The notes beneath the pieces are model-generated. The model had not been told where the DNA came from. It searched no databases and was given only the letters and a program-made list of their open reading frames with translations. From Sphingobacterium haloxyli (GTDB lineage Bacteria > Bacteroidota > Bacteroidia > Sphingobacteriales > Sphingobacteriaceae), in contig NZ_PVBQ01000003.1 of the NCBI RefSeq assembly GCF_002980525.1, positions 310,001 through 374,000 of the forward strand: 64,000 nt of DNA, given 5' to 3'. Within the stretch, counting starts at the first letter, position 1, and each line of letters starts with the position of its first letter. Below are positions 51,813 through 61,197 of the stretch, in pieces. The position numbers were made by a program, and so were the translations under genes.

Positions 51813-52835
51813 TCATAATAAATTAATATTCTGCGACGCGAGTAGCTCCCGTTGTCCTCCATCCCATATACTTACTTGTACTTCGCCAATATGAGCTTTT
51901 TTTAGCATGAACATACAAACACGTGATTGGCCGATACCACCTCCGATAGATGGAGGAAGCTGGTCATTTAATAGCATGTCGTGAAAAGGAAGCTTAGTCC
52001 TTTCCAAGCTGCCTCTAAGTTCCAGCTGGTGCAATAAAGCCTTTTTATCGACCCGAATCCCCATGGAAGAAAGCTCGAAAGCAGTATGTAAAATAGGATT
52101 CCAAACCAATATATCACCATTTAGGCCTTTATACCCGTTTTCGTTATCGGTGCTCCAGTCGTCGTAGTCGGCTGCACGGCCGTCATGTGGAAAGCCGTTA
52201 CTGAGCTCACATCCGATACCATGTATAAAGACGGCGCCATGTTCTTTAGCGATCGCGTTTTCTCGTTCCTTAGGAGTTAGATTAGGATATTTCGCTAAGA
52301 GTTCCTCGGAGGCGATGAAATGAATGTCACTTGGAAGAACGGCTTGTTTTTCAGGGTAACGTTCAGCCACTTCATGTTCTGTTTCATATAGCGCTTGATA
52401 GATTTTTATTACGGTGTCCTTTAGATAAACCAACGTGCGATTTTGGCTGTTGATGTGTTTTTCCCAATCCCATTGGTCTACATAGATGGAATGGATAGGG
52501 CTATAATCCTCGTCGGGGCGTAAAGCCCGCATATCGGTCAATATACCTTCTCCGGGCTTTATTTCCAATTCTTCTAGTCGCACCCTTTTCCATTTAGCCA
52601 AGGAATGTACGACTACGGCACGCTGTTCGTTCAAAGATTTGATAGGAAACCCTACCGGACGTTCAATGCCATTAAGATCATCATTGATACCTGTTCCGTC
52701 CAATACGACTAAAGGGGAGGAAACAGGAATGAGATTTAATGCCTGAATTAGTTTCTCCGAAAAAATGTTCTTAACAAACGTAATCGCTTGTTCCGTTTTT
52801 AATAAGTTACGTCCCATAAAAATGCTAGCGCTCAA
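51813..52835 (-). CDS. asnA: Aspartate--ammonia ligase
   Basis: Makes asparagine from aspartate and free ammonia with ATP. It is a class II tRNA-synthetase-like enzyme, 340 residues. Typical parts are VSSPLVVLDGTGINDDLNG (about 40-58), VHSLAKWKR, the DQWDWEK segment, FIHGIGCELSNGFPHDGRAADYDDW and the C-terminal SIGGGIGQSRVCMFML. Monocistronic by context; the flanking spacers show no terminator that I can support. Confidence 0.95.
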   Translation of the reverse strand: MSASIFMGRNLLKTEQAITFVKNIFSEKLIQALNLIPVSSPLVVLDGTGINDDLNGIERPVGFPIKSLNEQRAVVVHSLAKWKRVRLEELEIKPGEGILTDMRALRPDEDYSPIHSIYVDQWDWEKHINSQNRTLVYLKDTVIKIYQALYETEHEVAERYPEKQAVLPSDIHFIASEELLAKYPNLTPKERENAIAKEHGAVFIHGIGCELSNGFPHDGRAADYDDWSTDNENGYKGLNGDILVWNPILHTAFELSSMGIRVDKKALLHQLELRGSLERTKLPFHDMLLNDQLPPSIGGGIGQSRVCMFMLKKAHIGEVQVSIWDGGQRELLASQNINLL

Positions 52836-52983
52836 AATATCATAAGCGAGTTATTGATATTTTTTTAAAATTTATCAGCAAAAATAAATGTTTAATTAAT
52901 AAAATGTATGATATTTTGAAAATATTACCAAAAAAGGGAGCTGTTTATACAACTCCCTTATAATAATATCCTGTAGAATAGGA

Positions 52984-53319
52984 TTATACGGAAAAACTCT
53001 CGCCGCACGCACAAGTACGCGAAGCATTCGGGTTATGAAATTCAAAGCCTTTGCCCGTAAGTCCGTCCGAGTAATCTAGTTCCGTTCCCGCTAGATACAA
53101 GTAGGATTTTATGTCTAAACAAATTTTAATACCCTTATCTTCACAAAACTGGTCGCCTTTTTTTTCTTCGTTGTCAAACGATAGTTTGTAGGAAAGACCG
53201 GAGCACCCGCCACTTTCCACTGCAACTCGTACAAAGTAACTATTGTCATAGTTCTCTTCTTGCATAATCTTGTCGATACGCTCCTTTGCTTTATCTGTGA
53301 TTGTTACCAGTTCGTTCAT
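52984..53319 (-). CDS. IscA/HesB family iron-sulfur cluster carrier
   Basis: 111-residue A-type carrier. The three conserved Cys are visible: GGCSGLSYKLSF (Cys38) and CACGESF (two Cys near residues 104 and 106). It transfers [2Fe-2S] or [4Fe-4S] clusters to apo-proteins. It lies 97 bases downstream of an IscS-type desulfurase on the same strand, suggesting a small ISC-like unit separate from the sufS-sufE pair at 8.7-10.4 kb. Its own start gives the expected family length. Confidence 0.94.
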   Translation of the reverse strand: MNELVTITDKAKERIDKIMQEENYDNSYFVRVAVESGGCSGLSYKLSFDNEEKKGDQFCEDKGIKICLDIKSYLYLAGTELDYSDGLTGKGFEFHNPNASRTCACGESFSV

Positions 53320-53416
53320 CGCTTTTCTTCTTAATTAACAAAAATCGCTATTCTTTTTTTTACTTCCAACTATCGGCGGTCGAGAGAATGTCAAATTTAC
53401 CAATATGGCGAACGCG

Positions 53417-54589
53417 TCAATTGATGAGGCCCGCTGTATATAGCTGCCAAATAGGGGAGGCGGAACGTAGACGCTGGACGGTTTCAGCTAAATCGTTTAC
53501 AGTTTGTTCGACTTCTGCTTTCGTCGTGAATTTACTTAAACTAAAGCGCATACTAGCGAAAGCTTCATCATTACTGACGCCCATTGCTTTTAATACATGT
53601 GACGGATCCAAGAGACCGGAAGTACATGCTGATCCCGAGGCTAACGCCACGTGAGGAAGAGCCGTCATAATTTCCGTCGCTTTAATATGCCGGAAGGCAA
53701 CGAATGTTGTGTTATCCAACCTTTTAGCTTGTTCGCTATGGATAATAATCTGCGGAATTTTAAGCTTAATCTGTTCCTCTAAATAGTCGCGGTACTGCTG
53801 GATCTGGGGGTGGAAATCTACTATTTCCAACGCTTTTCCGCATCCCACAATGTTAGGGACATTCAGTGTTCCTCCACGAAGACCGTTTTCCTGCTGCCCA
53901 CCGGATATCAACGAGGGTATCTGTATAGGTTTACGTTTACGGCGTATGTATAATCCACCTACGCCTTTGGGGCCATGGAACTTGTGTGCGCTAAAGGTAA
54001 GAATGTCAATAGGTATCTGTTTTAAGTTTAACTCTTGCTTCCCGACCCACTGTGTAGCGTCGCAGAAAAACAAAACATCCTTTTCCTGACAGATGTTTGC
54101 AATTGTCGAAATAGGGTGCATGACGCCCGATTCGTTATTCGCGGCCATGATACATACTAAAATGGTGTCTGGACGTATGCTATCTAGTAGTAATTGTAAA
54201 TCTAATTCTCCATTTTGATTGACAGGTAGATATGTGATTTCGATACCGCTCCGCTCTAGTTGGGCACAGGTGGACAACACCGCTTTATGTTCGGTCTGAC
54301 AGGTGATCATATGTTTTCCTTTTTGGGCATAAGCATTGGCAATTCCCCGAAGTACTGTGTTGATACCTTCCGTTGCTCCTGAGTTAAAGAGAATCTCACT
54401 ATCTTTAACATCGAATTTCTGTGCAATTTGTTGGCGCGCCAAAGCTACGGCTTGGCTGGCTTCACGGCCAATACGGTGCTGCATGCTGGAAGCATTCCCA
54501 TAAGACTCCTTTAGGAAAGGAAGCATAGCATCTAAAACCTTTGGATCTATCTTTGTAGTAGCGTTGTTGTCCAAGTATATCCATGACAT
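53417..54589 (-). CDS. Cysteine desulfurase, IscS/NifS type
   Basis: 390-residue PLP enzyme of group I. MSWIYLDNNATTKIDPKVLDAM opens it, the PLP Lys is in SAHKFHGPKGVGG (about residue 200), and the persulfide Cys is in the long-loop motif SGSACTSG (about 325). It provides sulfur for Fe-S clusters or tRNA thiolation. It is distinct from the SufS of this window. A small 48-residue gene starts 186 bases upstream on the same strand, and an IscA-type gene lies downstream. Confidence 0.94.
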   Translation of the reverse strand: MSWIYLDNNATTKIDPKVLDAMLPFLKESYGNASSMQHRIGREASQAVALARQQIAQKFDVKDSEILFNSGATEGINTVLRGIANAYAQKGKHMITCQTEHKAVLSTCAQLERSGIEITYLPVNQNGELDLQLLLDSIRPDTILVCIMAANNESGVMHPISTIANICQEKDVLFFCDATQWVGKQELNLKQIPIDILTFSAHKFHGPKGVGGLYIRRKRKPIQIPSLISGGQQENGLRGGTLNVPNIVGCGKALEIVDFHPQIQQYRDYLEEQIKLKIPQIIIHSEQAKRLDNTTFVAFRHIKATEIMTALPHVALASGSACTSGLLDPSHVLKAMGVSNDEAFASMRFSLSKFTTKAEVEQTVNDLAETVQRLRSASPIWQLYTAGLIN

Positions 54590-54628
54590 AAGGTTAAAGA
54601 TAAGAAAAAGGTTTGTTTACACAGCATA

Positions 54629-54775
54629 TTAATCCAGCGACCGCGTAAGAATATAATAACGGTAAGCAAGCAGGGCTTGCTCCCATTTTGTCAATTTGGT
54701 GGGGTCTTTTCCTGATAATTTAGGTAATACCACTTTATTGAGTTTATTCAAAAGACGGAAAATACTTTTTGTCAT
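54629..54775 (-). CDS. Conserved-looking small protein, 48 residues
   Basis: ATG at 54773-54775, TAA at 54629-54631. The peptide starts MTKSIFRLLNKLNKVVLPKL and ends ALLAYRYYILTRSLD: basic, amphipathic, with a DPTKLTKWEQALLAYRYYIL helix-like stretch. No signal peptide, no Cys. Codon use is regular and an A-rich region (AAAAAATG-type) precedes the start. I recall no family for it, so the function is unknown. It sits between the desulfurase gene and a 42-bp palindromic terminator on the minus strand. Confidence 0.65.
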   Translation of the reverse strand: MTKSIFRLLNKLNKVVLPKLSGKDPTKLTKWEQALLAYRYYILTRSLD

Positions 54776-54804
54776 AACATTTTTTTTGGACTACAATATA
54801 GGTT

Positions 54805-54846
54805 AAACAAACCGCTCGATAAAACGTTTTATCGAGCGGTTTGTTT
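54805..54846. terminator. Perfect 42-bp palindromic terminator at the end of the glp operon
   Basis: 54805-54825 is the exact reverse complement of 54826-54846. It would fold as a long hairpin with AACG/CGTT-type tip and T-rich outer arms on both strands. It lies 18 bases beyond the glpT stop and separates the glp operon from the small gene and desulfurase downstream. Confidence 0.85.
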
Positions 54847-54863
54847 TGGAAGATATTTTCTAA

Positions 54864-56201
54864 CTATGGCTGTAGGAGAACTTTCTCTCTGTTCCAAGTA
54901 AAAGCGGTGAACAAAATTGCCAACACACAAGATAGCAACACGATTTCGAAGCTAGCATTCCAGCCACTGTGGTCTACGATGGCTCCAAGAGCTGCATTAG
55001 CTAACAGGTCACCTATAAAATAGCCAAACAATCCTGTTAATCCTGCGGCAGTACCTGCAGCTTTCTTAGGAACAAGATCCAATGCTTGTACGCCGATGAG
55101 CATAACAGGTCCATAAATTAAAAAGCCGATCGCCCATAAAGAACCATTTACAAGCCAGGCTGTTTGCCCAGGAGTTATCCAATAAAGAAATACAGCCAGT
55201 AAAGTAGCTGACATGTAGATGATGGTGACAGGAGCTCGGCGTCCTTTGAACAGTTTATCACTCATTAATCCACACAAGATAGTACCCGGTATGGCTGCAA
55301 GCTCGTAAATGGAAGCTGACCAAGTGGCTTCCGATGCAGTAAAATGTTTTGCCTCCTGCAAATAGGTCGGTGCCCAATTGATGATTCCGTTACGGACTAG
55401 GTAAACAAAAGCATTGGCGATAGCTATAAACCATAGCATTTTGTTGTTAAAGATATGTTTTAAAAAAATGTCTTTTGCGCTAAATTCTTTTTCTTGTGAT
55501 TTGTTATAAGTTTTGGGATAGTCATTATTGTATTCCTCAATGGGCGGAAGGCCGCAGGATTGAGGTGTATCACGTATGAGAAAAAGAGATATTAAAGCAA
55601 CGACTATTGCCGCCATGCCCGGAAAATAGAGTCGTGCTTGCCATTCTACAAACAATTCAACACCAAGGATAGCCAATGGTCCCACTAGAAAACCACCTAC
55701 GTTATGTGCAAGATTCCAGATGGACATGGTGGTGCCTCGTTCCTTGATAGAATACCAGTGAACCACTACACGGCCGCATGCTGGCCAGCCCATACCCTGC
55801 ACCCAGCCGTTGATAAACAAAAGTGCGAATATGAGTCCTATAGACGAGGTTGCAATAGGTGAGAAACCCATAAATATCATGGTTATGGCCGATAGAATTA
55901 ACCCCGTTGCCAGAAAATATCGCGCATTGCTTCGGTCAGAAACGTTACCCATAAGAAATTTGCTCAGGCCGTACGCGATCGAAATAGCAGACATAGCGAA
56001 ACCCAATTCGGCTTTACTGTAACCCAATGAATCCTGAAGGTCTTTGACGGCAAATGAAAAGTTCTTGCGTACAAAATAGTAAGCAGCGTAACCTATAAAT
56101 ATGCCAATGAATACTTGCAGGCGCAGTCTTTTGTATTCGGGATCTATTTTGTTGGCGGATAGCCGCGGCTGGTGTGCCGCTGGTTTGAAAATATTAAACA
56201 T
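54864..56201 (-). CDS. glpT: Glycerol-3-phosphate transporter (MFS antiporter)
   Basis: 445-residue, 12-helix major facilitator protein that exchanges glycerol-3-phosphate for phosphate. The N-terminus resembles E. coli GlpT almost word for word (NIFKPAAHQPRL, then FIGYAAYYFVRKNFSFAVK with the conserved Arg, then LSKFLMGNVSDRSNARYFL). Also visible are GWVQGMGWPACGRVVVHWYS and FLIYGPVMLIGVQALDLVPKKAAGTAAGLTGLFGYF. It is the last gene of the glpD-K-F-Q-T operon, 17 bases after glpQ, and is followed by the palindromic terminator. Confidence 0.94.
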   Translation of the reverse strand: MFNIFKPAAHQPRLSANKIDPEYKRLRLQVFIGIFIGYAAYYFVRKNFSFAVKDLQDSLGYSKAELGFAMSAISIAYGLSKFLMGNVSDRSNARYFLATGLILSAITMIFMGFSPIATSSIGLIFALLFINGWVQGMGWPACGRVVVHWYSIKERGTTMSIWNLAHNVGGFLVGPLAILGVELFVEWQARLYFPGMAAIVVALISLFLIRDTPQSCGLPPIEEYNNDYPKTYNKSQEKEFSAKDIFLKHIFNNKMLWFIAIANAFVYLVRNGIINWAPTYLQEAKHFTASEATWSASIYELAAIPGTILCGLMSDKLFKGRRAPVTIIYMSATLLAVFLYWITPGQTAWLVNGSLWAIGFLIYGPVMLIGVQALDLVPKKAAGTAAGLTGLFGYFIGDLLANAALGAIVDHSGWNASFEIVLLSCVLAILFTAFTWNREKVLLQP

Positions 56202-56218
56202 GTATTTTTCGGTTCTCG

Positions 56219-57148
56219 TTAAAATAAATTAGGGTAATCGCTAATAATGCCATCCACTTGAAGTGCCTTGAGTTTTTCTATTTCTTTTTTATCGTTCACC
56301 GTCCATGGAATGACCTTGATACCGGCTTTATGAGCGTCTTCGACAAATCTCGTTGTAACTAACGAATAATGTGGACTAATGATGAAGGGACTGTAGCCTA
56401 ATTCATCTATCAGTTCCGTTGTCGACTTTTCGTTTCCTCCTGCGATTAAATAGGATGTTTTTAGTTCAGGGTAGACCCGGTTGATGTATTGAATAGTGCG
56501 TTTGTCAAAGGACTGTATGACTGTTCTGGAGGCTATTCCCTTATCGATGACAACCTGCAGCAGACGGTCAGAAAATTCCTGCGGATTCGGGTGGTATTCA
56601 CCGTCTTTTCCTTCTTTGCTCTTTGTCTCGATGTTGTAAAACATCGGTGTATTTCTTTTTTCTTTTGCATAGGCTTCGGCTTTATCGATAAGGTCGGATA
56701 ACAATGCAATGTTGGTAGGGACTTTTTTCTGTTCCGGAAAATCCTCATAGCGTTTACTTCCGATATCAAATTGGGCCAAGTCTACATAGTTGTAATTGTA
56801 TATTATGCCCTTAATGTCCTTACCTGTAAGGGGCTTGCCGTCTGTATATTGGACGAATTTTGGATTTAAATAATGATCATGATACACAACGACCTTATTG
56901 TCTTTTGTAATATGGCAATCCATTTCTAATGTTGTCACTTTTGGCAAGTCAATCGCCGTTTTCATCGCCCCAATTGAGTTTTCGGGATAGAGCCCTCTTG
57001 CGCCACGATGCCCCTCGTAAGAGAAAGCAGGAAATATATCATTTTGCTGCGTCTGTTTTTTTAATGGAGTTAAAGGACCACAAGCGCTGCACAAAATTAA
57101 TACGCTCATGGCGAGCATTGTTTTTAAATGCGTTTTGTCGGGAGTCAT
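56219..57148 (-). CDS. glpQ: Glycerophosphodiester phosphodiesterase, lipoprotein
   Basis: 309 residues. Lipoprotein signal (MLAMSVLILCSAC, lipobox LCSAC with Cys near 23), so periplasm-facing and membrane-anchored. The GDPD domain has the active-site YEGHRGARGLYPENS (His/Arg near 46-49), EMDCHITKDNKVVVYHDH (Glu/Asp/His near 76-93) and the C-terminal WTVNDKKEI. It cleaves glycerophosphodiesters to G3P and an alcohol, feeding GlpT just downstream and GlpD. It begins 38 bases after glpF. Confidence 0.92.
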   Translation of the reverse strand: MTPDKTHLKTMLAMSVLILCSACGPLTPLKKQTQQNDIFPAFSYEGHRGARGLYPENSIGAMKTAIDLPKVTTLEMDCHITKDNKVVVYHDHYLNPKFVQYTDGKPLTGKDIKGIIYNYNYVDLAQFDIGSKRYEDFPEQKKVPTNIALLSDLIDKAEAYAKEKRNTPMFYNIETKSKEGKDGEYHPNPQEFSDRLLQVVIDKGIASRTVIQSFDKRTIQYINRVYPELKTSYLIAGGNEKSTTELIDELGYSPFIISPHYSLVTTRFVEDAHKAGIKVIPWTVNDKKEIEKLKALQVDGIISDYPNLF

Positions 57149-57186
57149 TTGATGAAATATTTAGATTTATATCAGTTTGTTCCGAA

Positions 57187-57921
57187 TCAGTAAATAGCAA
57201 GATATAAAGTGCTCGCTATTAGAGCACCTAATACTGGTCCAATAATGGGCACCCAAGCGTAGGCAACATCGAAAGCTGCTTTGTTTTTAATGGGAAGGAT
57301 CGCATGCATGATGCGTGGACCAAAATCACGGGCGGGATTTATAGCATATCCCGTTGTACCGCCTAATGAAAGACCAATTACCCATACCAGAAAGGCAACA
57401 GGGATAGCACCTATAGACCCCAAACCGATAGGGGTGCTTTCGTCTGCCCTGATAAGAGATGCATCTGTAAAATGCAAAATGGTGAATATAAGAACGAACG
57501 TGCCTACAATTTCACTGATGAGGTTTATGGGCAGGTTGCGAATTGCTGGTGCGGTGCAGAATACCGCCTGTTTTGCTCCGGCGTCCTGCGTCTGGTCGAA
57601 ATGATCTTTATATACGATCCAGACTGTAAAAGCGCCTGTCATTGCTCCTAAGAGCTGTGCTGTCATGTAGAGTAAAGAGGTTGCCAAGTCCAGTTTTCCG
57701 AGGGCAAGATTTGCGATCGTAACCGCCCAATTCAAATGGGCGCCGCTATAAGGTCCCGCAATCGTTACGCCTACAAATACCGCCATCGCCCACGCGGTAG
57801 TAATGACTATCCATCCGCCGTTATGGCCTTTTGTGCCTTTCAATACGACATTTGCCACAACGCCTCCACCTAGTAAGATCATGGAAGCTGTACCAATCAA
57901 TTCTGCTAAAAAAGGAGTCAT
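57187..57921 (-). CDS. glpF: Glycerol facilitator, aquaporin family (first NPA motif reads NWA)
   Basis: 244-residue, six-helix MIP channel for glycerol entry. The second pore motif GYAINPARDFGPR is intact, with Asp after NPAR as in glyceroporins. The first is SGAHLNWAVT (residues 59-68), so Pro65 of the usual NPA is Trp. The codon TGG is unambiguous in the sequence. A bulky residue at this half-helix cap is unusual and could change pore geometry. It sits 25 bases after glpK in the glp operon, which supports glycerol transport. Confidence 0.9.
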   Translation of the reverse strand: MTPFLAELIGTASMILLGGGVVANVVLKGTKGHNGGWIVITTAWAMAVFVGVTIAGPYSGAHLNWAVTIANLALGKLDLATSLLYMTAQLLGAMTGAFTVWIVYKDHFDQTQDAGAKQAVFCTAPAIRNLPINLISEIVGTFVLIFTILHFTDASLIRADESTPIGLGSIGAIPVAFLVWVIGLSLGGTTGYAINPARDFGPRIMHAILPIKNKAAFDVAYAWVPIIGPVLGALIASTLYLAIY

Positions 57922-57946
57922 AATGATGAAGTTAAAATCAATTGTC

Positions 57947-59443
57947 TTATTTATAGTCTGCCCAAAATTTCACAGTATCTGTAGCTCTTTTCCATTCATG
58001 AAGTAATGGTTGGTATTTCTTTTTTGTATCGGCAACAAATGTTCTTTCCTCTTGCCATAAAGTTTGCAGCTGATCAATATCTTTCCAGAATCCGACGGCT
58101 AGCCCTGCCAAAAATGCGGCACCCATAGCTGTGGTTTCTGTAATGGCCGGTCGAACAACACTAGTTTTTAAAATGTCTGCTTGAAACTGCATGAGGAAGC
58201 TATTTTGGGTAGCTCCGCCGTCTACCCGAAGTTCGCGGATTTTTGATCCGGAATCCAATTCCATTGCTTTTAGAATATCGTAGGTTTGATACGCAATACT
58301 CTCTAACGCGGCTCGTGCAATATGTGCATCATTGGAACCGCGCGATAATCCAAGGAGTGTGCCTCTGGCGTCTGGATTCCAGTGTGGTGCACCTAGGCCG
58401 GAAAACGCTGGAACCAAATATACGCCGTCTGTGTTGTCTACGCTCATGGCAAGTTGTTCGATCTCACTCGCCTTTTTTATAATGCCCAATTCATCCCGTA
58501 ACCATTGGACAACAGCGCCACCGATAAAAATACTTCCTTCAAGCGCATAGTTGACTTCTTTGCCAATTTTCCATGCGACAGTCGTTACCAATTTGTGGGT
58601 AGAGATAACCGGCTTTTTGCCGATGTTCATCAACAAAAAACAGCCGGTGCCATAGGTGTTCTTTACCATGCCCTTTTGTGTACATAACTGGCCAAACAAA
58701 GCAGCTTGTTGATCGCCGGCGATACCGGCTATAGGAATCGGTCTGGCGCCTAATGTTGTACTTGTTTCCCCATATACTTCAGAGCTATCGCGCACAGCGG
58801 GCAGCATGGATGCGGGAATATCAAAGATGCCTAGAAGCTCCTCGTCCCAAGATAACGTATGGATGTTGAAGAGAAGGGTACGTGAAGCATTGGTGACATC
58901 TGTAATATGCTTAGCGCCGTCGGTTAGGTTATAAACAAGCCAAGAGTCTATTGTACCAAAAGCCAGCTCGCCTTTTTCGGCTAATTTACGCGCTCCCTTA
59001 ACATGTGTAAGTATCCAATTGATTTTGGAGGCTGAGAAATAAGAATCGATTAAGAGACCGGTTTTTTCTTGTATCGTTTTAGCCAAGCCTTTTTCCGTCA
59101 TCGACTGACAATAGGCAGCAGTACGTCTATCTTGCCAAACAATAGCATTATGTATAGGTTCGCCTGTTTTCCGGTTCCAAACAACGGTGGTTTCACGCTG
59201 ATTCGTAATGCCGATGGCTTTGATGGCGTCCAGTTTTATATTGGCTTTTGCAATAACTTCCGTCAGTACGCTGAGCTGTGACGACCATATTTCCTGCGCA
59301 TCATGTTCAACCCAGCCTGACTGGGGAAATATCTGCGTAAACTCTTTTTGAGCAATATTTTCGATTTCCCCCTTCTTATTAAAGAGGATCGCTCTGGAAC
59401 TTGTTGTGCCCTGGTCTAGCGCTAAAATAAATTCTTTCTTCAT
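57947..59443 (-). CDS. glpK: Glycerol kinase
   Basis: 498-residue FGGY kinase that phosphorylates glycerol to sn-glycerol-3-phosphate, trapping it in the cell. Signatures: [21 protein letters not shown] (7-27), [17 protein letters not shown] (about 79-95), [23 protein letters not shown] (about 240-252), the [21 protein letters not shown] segment and the FGGY-type [18 protein letters not shown] near 405. Gap to glpD 21 bases; to glpF 25 bases. Confidence 0.96.
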   Translation of the reverse strand: MKKEFILALDQGTTSSRAILFNKKGEIENIAQKEFTQIFPQSGWVEHDAQEIWSSQLSVLTEVIAKANIKLDAIKAIGITNQRETTVVWNRKTGEPIHNAIVWQDRRTAAYCQSMTEKGLAKTIQEKTGLLIDSYFSASKINWILTHVKGARKLAEKGELAFGTIDSWLVYNLTDGAKHITDVTNASRTLLFNIHTLSWDEELLGIFDIPASMLPAVRDSSEVYGETSTTLGARPIPIAGIAGDQQAALFGQLCTQKGMVKNTYGTGCFLLMNIGKKPVISTHKLVTTVAWKIGKEVNYALEGSIFIGGAVVQWLRDELGIIKKASEIEQLAMSVDNTDGVYLVPAFSGLGAPHWNPDARGTLLGLSRGSNDAHIARAALESIAYQTYDILKAMELDSGSKIRELRVDGGATQNSFLMQFQADILKTSVVRPAITETTAMGAAFLAGLAVGFWKDIDQLQTLWQEERTFVADTKKKYQPLLHEWKRATDTVKFWADYK

Positions 59444-59464
59444 TCGTATAATACGTTTAAGACT

Positions 59465-61072
59465 TTATCCCCGTGCGGGATCATTGTGGTTGCTTACTTC
59501 TTTTGGAGACAATGTATAATTTTTTACTAAAAGTTCATAATCCGCTAGCTCTCTATTTATCCATTCGTCGTCTTTATCAAATTGTTCTGCCATGATTTTA
59601 GCTATTAACGGAGCCGCTTCCAAAGATGCTTTTGCATCTAATAGCAATAATCGGATACGTCTGGCAAGAAAGTCTTCTACCTTTACGATCATTTCGTTTT
59701 TACAAGCCCAAATAACTTCGGCAATCCTAAAATCGTAGTCTTTATGGATTTTTTCCGAAAGGGCAGGGTTATTTTCCATCAATTTTTGGATAGCTATCAT
59801 GTCTGAGCCGTACACCTGCCAATGTCCGGGATATTTGTCTTCTGTATATCCATGTAGCGGCAGTTCATGAGTTTTGCATCGGCTTTCGGGAAGATTCCCT
59901 GTTTTAATCGCCAAATCTATCGTTTCCTCCGCCATTTTTCGGTAAGTTGTCCATTTGCCGCCGGTAATCGTGATAAGACCTGACTCAGTTTTGATGAGCT
60001 TATGGTCTCTGGAAATTTCTTTTGTGCTGTTGCTGCCGCTATTTGTGGGCGCTGCCAATGGTCTTAGACCAGCAAATACGCTACGTATATCTGTGCGAGT
60101 AGGGGCGTTTTCCAAATATTTGTCCGCGGTTGAAAGTATGAATTCGATTTCTTCATCTAGTGGTCGGGGTTCAATCTGGTGTTCGTTCAACGGCGTATCT
60201 GTTGTTCCTAATAGGACTTTTCCATGCCAGGGTACACCGAAAAGAACACGTCCATCACTTGTTTCTGGTATCATGAGGGCGTCCTCATTGCCTAAGAATT
60301 TTTGATCAATTACAATATGTGCACCTTGGCTAGGACGTACAAGATTTTTATGTGTTGGCGTGTCTAACTTAAGGATATCGTCCACAAAAATTCCTGTGGC
60401 ATTGATTACTACCCGAGCTTGCACCTCATGTATTGTTCCGCTTTCTCTTTCTACAAAATAAAGTCCATCTACTTTCCCGTTCGTGTCTTTGCGGATGGCT
60501 GTTGCTTCTGCGTAATTAAGTGTGACGGCACCGTATTCGGATGCGGTTTGTGCAAGATTTATGGCTAGGCGAGCATCATCAAACTGTCCGTCAAAATACT
60601 GTATGCCGCCGAGCAAACCTTTGGTCTTTACTTTAGGGATTTTTTCTATGACCTCCTTTTTGTTTAACAATGAAGATTTGCCGATACGTAGACTGCCTGC
60701 CATCCAATCGTATAGCTTAAGACCAATTAGAAATTTTAATTTGCTGAATACGCTATAGGATGGAATGACAAAGCGTTGTACAAACGAAACGTGCGGTGCG
60801 TTTTGGAAAATCAGACCACGTTCCTTCAATGCCGAATAAACGAGTTTGATGTCGCCGTTAGCTAAATAACGTACACCGCCGTGAACCAATTTAGTGCTCT
60901 TGCTTGAAGTGCCTTTAGCAAAGTCATATTTTTCAATCAAGAGGGTTTTGTAACCTCTGGCGGCGGCGTCGACAGCAATGCCTAATCCAGTGGCTCCGCC
61001 ACCGATGATGGCAACGTCCCATGTGGTAGTGCTTTTTATTGTATGTATCGCTTCGGTTCTTTTAAAAATCAT
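59465..61072 (-). CDS. glpD: Glycerol-3-phosphate dehydrogenase, FAD-dependent
   Basis: 535-residue membrane-associated flavoenzyme that oxidises G3P to dihydroxyacetone phosphate and reduces menaquinone. VAIIGGGATGLGIAVDAAARGYKTLLIEK (20-48) is the FAD fold, followed by TSSKSTKLVHGGVRYL (about 56-71), the GlpD signature. GVPWHGKVLLGTTDTPL lies near 280, and the C-terminal DAO_C domain from about 385. First gene of the five-gene glp operon, divergent from glpR. An inverted repeat lies in the 104-125-base spacer between them. Confidence 0.96.
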   Translation of the reverse strand: MIFKRTEAIHTIKSTTTWDVAIIGGGATGLGIAVDAAARGYKTLLIEKYDFAKGTSSKSTKLVHGGVRYLANGDIKLVYSALKERGLIFQNAPHVSFVQRFVIPSYSVFSKLKFLIGLKLYDWMAGSLRIGKSSLLNKKEVIEKIPKVKTKGLLGGIQYFDGQFDDARLAINLAQTASEYGAVTLNYAEATAIRKDTNGKVDGLYFVERESGTIHEVQARVVINATGIFVDDILKLDTPTHKNLVRPSQGAHIVIDQKFLGNEDALMIPETSDGRVLFGVPWHGKVLLGTTDTPLNEHQIEPRPLDEEIEFILSTADKYLENAPTRTDIRSVFAGLRPLAAPTNSGSNSTKEISRDHKLIKTESGLITITGGKWTTYRKMAEETIDLAIKTGNLPESRCKTHELPLHGYTEDKYPGHWQVYGSDMIAIQKLMENNPALSEKIHKDYDFRIAEVIWACKNEMIVKVEDFLARRIRLLLLDAKASLEAAPLIAKIMAEQFDKDDEWINRELADYELLVKNYTLSPKEVSNHNDPARG

Positions 61073-61080
61073 TTTGATTC

Positions 61081-61138
61081 GTTTCGTTAGGATTTTTGTT
61101 GTGAGGTAAAAATAGTAAAAAACGTAAACAAACGAAAC
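61081..61138. promoter_or_regulatory. Inverted repeat between glpD and glpR: candidate GlpR operator
   Basis: GTTTCGTT (61081-61088) and AACGAAAC (61131-61138) are exact mirror arms in the intergenic region. Half-sites of the form TTTCG/CGAAA are known for DeoR-type GlpR in Pseudomonas (TTTTCGTATACGAAAA). Between the arms lies an A-rich stretch with a minus-strand TATTTTTA -7-like box (61107-61114). The arm spacing is wide (42 bases), so binding as two separate sites or by looping would be needed. Confidence 0.5.
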
Positions 61139-61197
61139 TTTTTGAAGTTTTTATGGTGTTTTAATTTACTATTCGGTTGAAATGTGTATATTGGGCT

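Noticed and set aside
54805..54846. 42-bp palindrome as an attachment site or IS end
   Set aside because: Location at an operon end and T-rich outer arms fit a terminator; no transposase, integrase or target duplication nearby.
59445..59455. CGTATAATACG palindrome between glpD and glpK as a second GlpR operator
   Set aside because: Perfect 11-base palindrome with the right core, but flanks do not match TTTCG/CGAAA on both sides and it lies inside a tight operon gap.
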